In this document: piece by piece, positions 62,777-64,000 of the stretch
How positions within the stretch are numbered: position 1 is the first letter of the stretch
Layout of the letters: the number at the start of each line of letters is the position of its first letter
From: Ornithinibacillus halophilus
GTDB taxonomy: Bacteria > Bacillota > Bacilli > Bacillales > Amphibacillaceae
Direction of reading: 5' to 3'
DNA: 64,000 nucleotides
NCBI RefSeq assembly: GCF_900129485.1
Contig: NZ_FQVW01000003.1
Coordinates: 44,016-108,015 of the forward strand
Notes under the pieces: generated by a model
What the model was told of the DNA's origin: nothing
Seen by the model: the letters and a program-made list of their open reading frames with translations, nothing else
Database searches by the model: none
Position numbers and translations under genes: made by a program

Positions 62777-63496
62777 ATGGGAAATTGGTTTGAAGATACT
62801 GCCGAGAATTCATTTGAATTTCTAGGACCTATACATATCTTTATTATTCTACTTTATTTTATTGGTGCAATTACAATAATTATCTTCAATAAGAAATTGA
62901 CGTCTAAATCCAATTACTTTATTCGGTGGCTTTTTTTCAGTATTTTATTTTTATCTGAATTCAGTTATCAAATATGGGGGCTTGCTAACGGTATGTGGAA
63001 CCAAAGAGAGTTTCTCCCTTTTCAGTTATGTAGCATTGCTGGAATTATTACTCTCTTCGCTCTATCTACACAAAATACTAGACTCATACAACTAGTCTTT
63101 TTCATCGGTATAGTTCCTTCACTCTTAGCAGTAATTACACCCGAGCTCTTCCATGGATTCCCACATTTTCGTTTTTGGCAATTTTTTATTCACCATTTAA
63201 TTCTTTCTTGGGCATGTATCTTCTTATTATGCGTTAATCAAATTGATGTTTCTTGGCGAATTATGCTGAGAAATTATATTTACTTATTACTATATGCAGC
63301 ACTTGTCGGGTTTGTCTTAAATCCATTATTTAATGCTAACTTTCTTTTCTTGGCTCGTACATCTACTTCAAATACACCATTAAATTTTTTAGGAGAAGGT
63401 ATTTTGTATTATATTAATCTATGTTCAATTGGTCTAATTTCTTTTGTCCTCTTGGTGTTTATTTATAAAGTACTTAAAAAACAAGAATTAATATAG
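62777..63496 (+). CDS. YwaF-like integral membrane protein (TIGR02206)
   Basis: A 239-residue membrane protein with about six to seven helices, like Bacillus YwaF. The LPFQLCSIAGIITL segment and the GFPHFRFWQFFIHH histidine-rich stretch are family marks. The function is unknown. AGGGGGGAG precedes the ATG. It follows fabI on the same strand after a terminator, so it has its own signals. Confidence 0.8.
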   Translation: MGNWFEDTAENSFEFLGPIHIFIILLYFIGAITIIIFNKKLTSKSNYFIRWLFFSILFLSEFSYQIWGLANGMWNQREFLPFQLCSIAGIITLFALSTQNTRLIQLVFFIGIVPSLLAVITPELFHGFPHFRFWQFFIHHLILSWACIFLLCVNQIDVSWRIMLRNYIYLLLYAALVGFVLNPLFNANFLFLARTSTSNTPLNFLGEGILYYINLCSIGLISFVLLVFIYKVLKKQELI

Positions 63497-63541
63497 ATAT
63501 ATAATTAAATTGGTTCACATTATATAGTATGTTAAAACAAG

Positions 63542-63568
63542 AAAAAGACCTGCAAAATGCAAGCCTTT
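63542..63568 (-). terminator. Terminator of the rRNA-tRNA operon
   Basis: AAAGGCTTGCA pairs with TGCAGGTCTTT (two G-U pairs) around a three-base loop, followed by TT on the minus strand, after tRNA-Thr. Confidence 0.8.
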
Positions 63569-63579
63569 AAAAAAATAAG

Positions 63580-63652
63580 AGCTTCCAAGCGGACTTGAAC
63601 CGCTGACCCCCACCTTACCATGGTGGTGCTCTACCGGCTGAGCTATGGAAGC
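63580..63652 (-). tRNA. tRNA-Thr (GGT)
   Basis: Acceptor GCTTCCA / TGGAAGC, anticodon arm CCACCATGGTAAGGTGG (anticodon GGT). CCA is not encoded. Confidence 0.93.
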
Positions 63653-63676
63653 AAAATATATTTATAAACAAAAAAA

Positions 63677-63751
63677 TGGCTCCACAGGTAGGATTCGAAC
63701 CTACGACCGATCGGTTAACAGCCGATTGCTCTACCACTGAGCTACTGTGGA
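63677..63751 (-). tRNA. tRNA-Asn (GTT)
   Basis: Acceptor TCCACAG / CTGTGGA, anticodon arm TCGGCTGTTAACCGA (anticodon GTT), encoded CCA. Confidence 0.95.
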
Positions 63752-63827
63752 ATATAAAACAGAATATATAAATGATGTATAATCTAAAAGTATTATATCA
63801 AGTATACTTTAGATTATACATTGTTTT

Positions 63828-63944
<117 letters not shown>

Positions 63945-64000
63945 ATTTATTAAATTTAAGGACAAGACTTATTATAATTACTTATGAAGTAAAATGCAAG

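Overview
The window is a stretch of chromosome from a low-GC, endospore-forming Gram-positive bacterium of the Bacillaceae, most like the Oceanobacillus/Virgibacillus group. The evidence is AT-rich DNA with strong Shine-Dalgarno sites, a sigW-rsiW-cdaA-cdaR-glmM-glmS block with a glmS ribozyme, a Spo0E-like phosphatase, HelD, YugN- and YwaF-like proteins, a FapR-type operator before fabI, and CydABDC. The genus is an inference; no 16S sequence is in view. I see no prophage, no insertion sequence with a transposase and no CRISPR array.

Layout. 0.2-3.8 kb: a manganese/zinc-type ABC importer (mntDCBA, minus strand) with a sigma-A promoter and two MntR-like boxes. 4.0-11.3 kb: a region of envelope and regulatory genes, with a HesB-like protein, an EcsC protein, two PadR/DUF2812 pairs sharing a CGATATATCG palindrome, an ABC multidrug-type exporter, a DUF4097 protein, a broken small membrane gene and dispersed repeats. 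11.6-14.1 kb: a short ribA-ribD-nucleotidase operon. 14.1-20 kb: cydABDC (cytochrome bd and its assembly exporter) behind an Fnr-type box. 20.1-29 kb: a 21-bp-period repeat, helD, a sugar kinase, an FMN reductase, an AEC transporter, pdxK, a metallo-beta-lactamase-fold hydrolase and two methyltransferases. 29-42 kb: a second copy of the dispersed repeat, prfC, yugN, a C45 peptidase, a UbiB-like kinase with a probable ATT start, a phasin-like protein, a BcrAB-type ABC pair with the tail of a lost XRE regulator in front, DUF4256, Nudix and nucleotidyltransferase genes, and glmS behind its ribozyme. 42-50 kb: an S9 peptidase, glmM, cdaR, cdaA, rsiW, sigW, a 47-codon spo0E-like gene and arginase. 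50.4-54.8 kb: a mevalonate operon mvaA-mvaK1-mvaD-mvaK2. 55-55.6 kb: six tRNA genes. 55.8-61.5 kb: an oligopeptide importer in appDFABC order. 61.7-63.5 kb: fabI and ywaF-like. 63.5-64 kb: the 3' end of an rRNA operon (5S, tRNA-Asn, tRNA-Thr) on the minus strand.

How they fit together. Several genes serve the cell envelope: GlmM and GlmS make amino-sugar precursors, CdaA/CdaR make and control c-di-AMP beside GlmM, SigW/RsiW handle envelope stress, FabI makes membrane lipid and the mevalonate enzymes make isoprenoid precursors. The mevalonate route is notable because the best-studied Bacillus species use the MEP route. The least explained parts are the paired PadR/DUF2812 loci with their shared operator-like palindrome, the partial riboflavin operon, and several families of structured repeats.

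Many gene starts below are shorter (one is longer) than the maximal open frame, because a good ribosome binding site fixes a different start; TTG starts are common here. Nothing was checked against a database.
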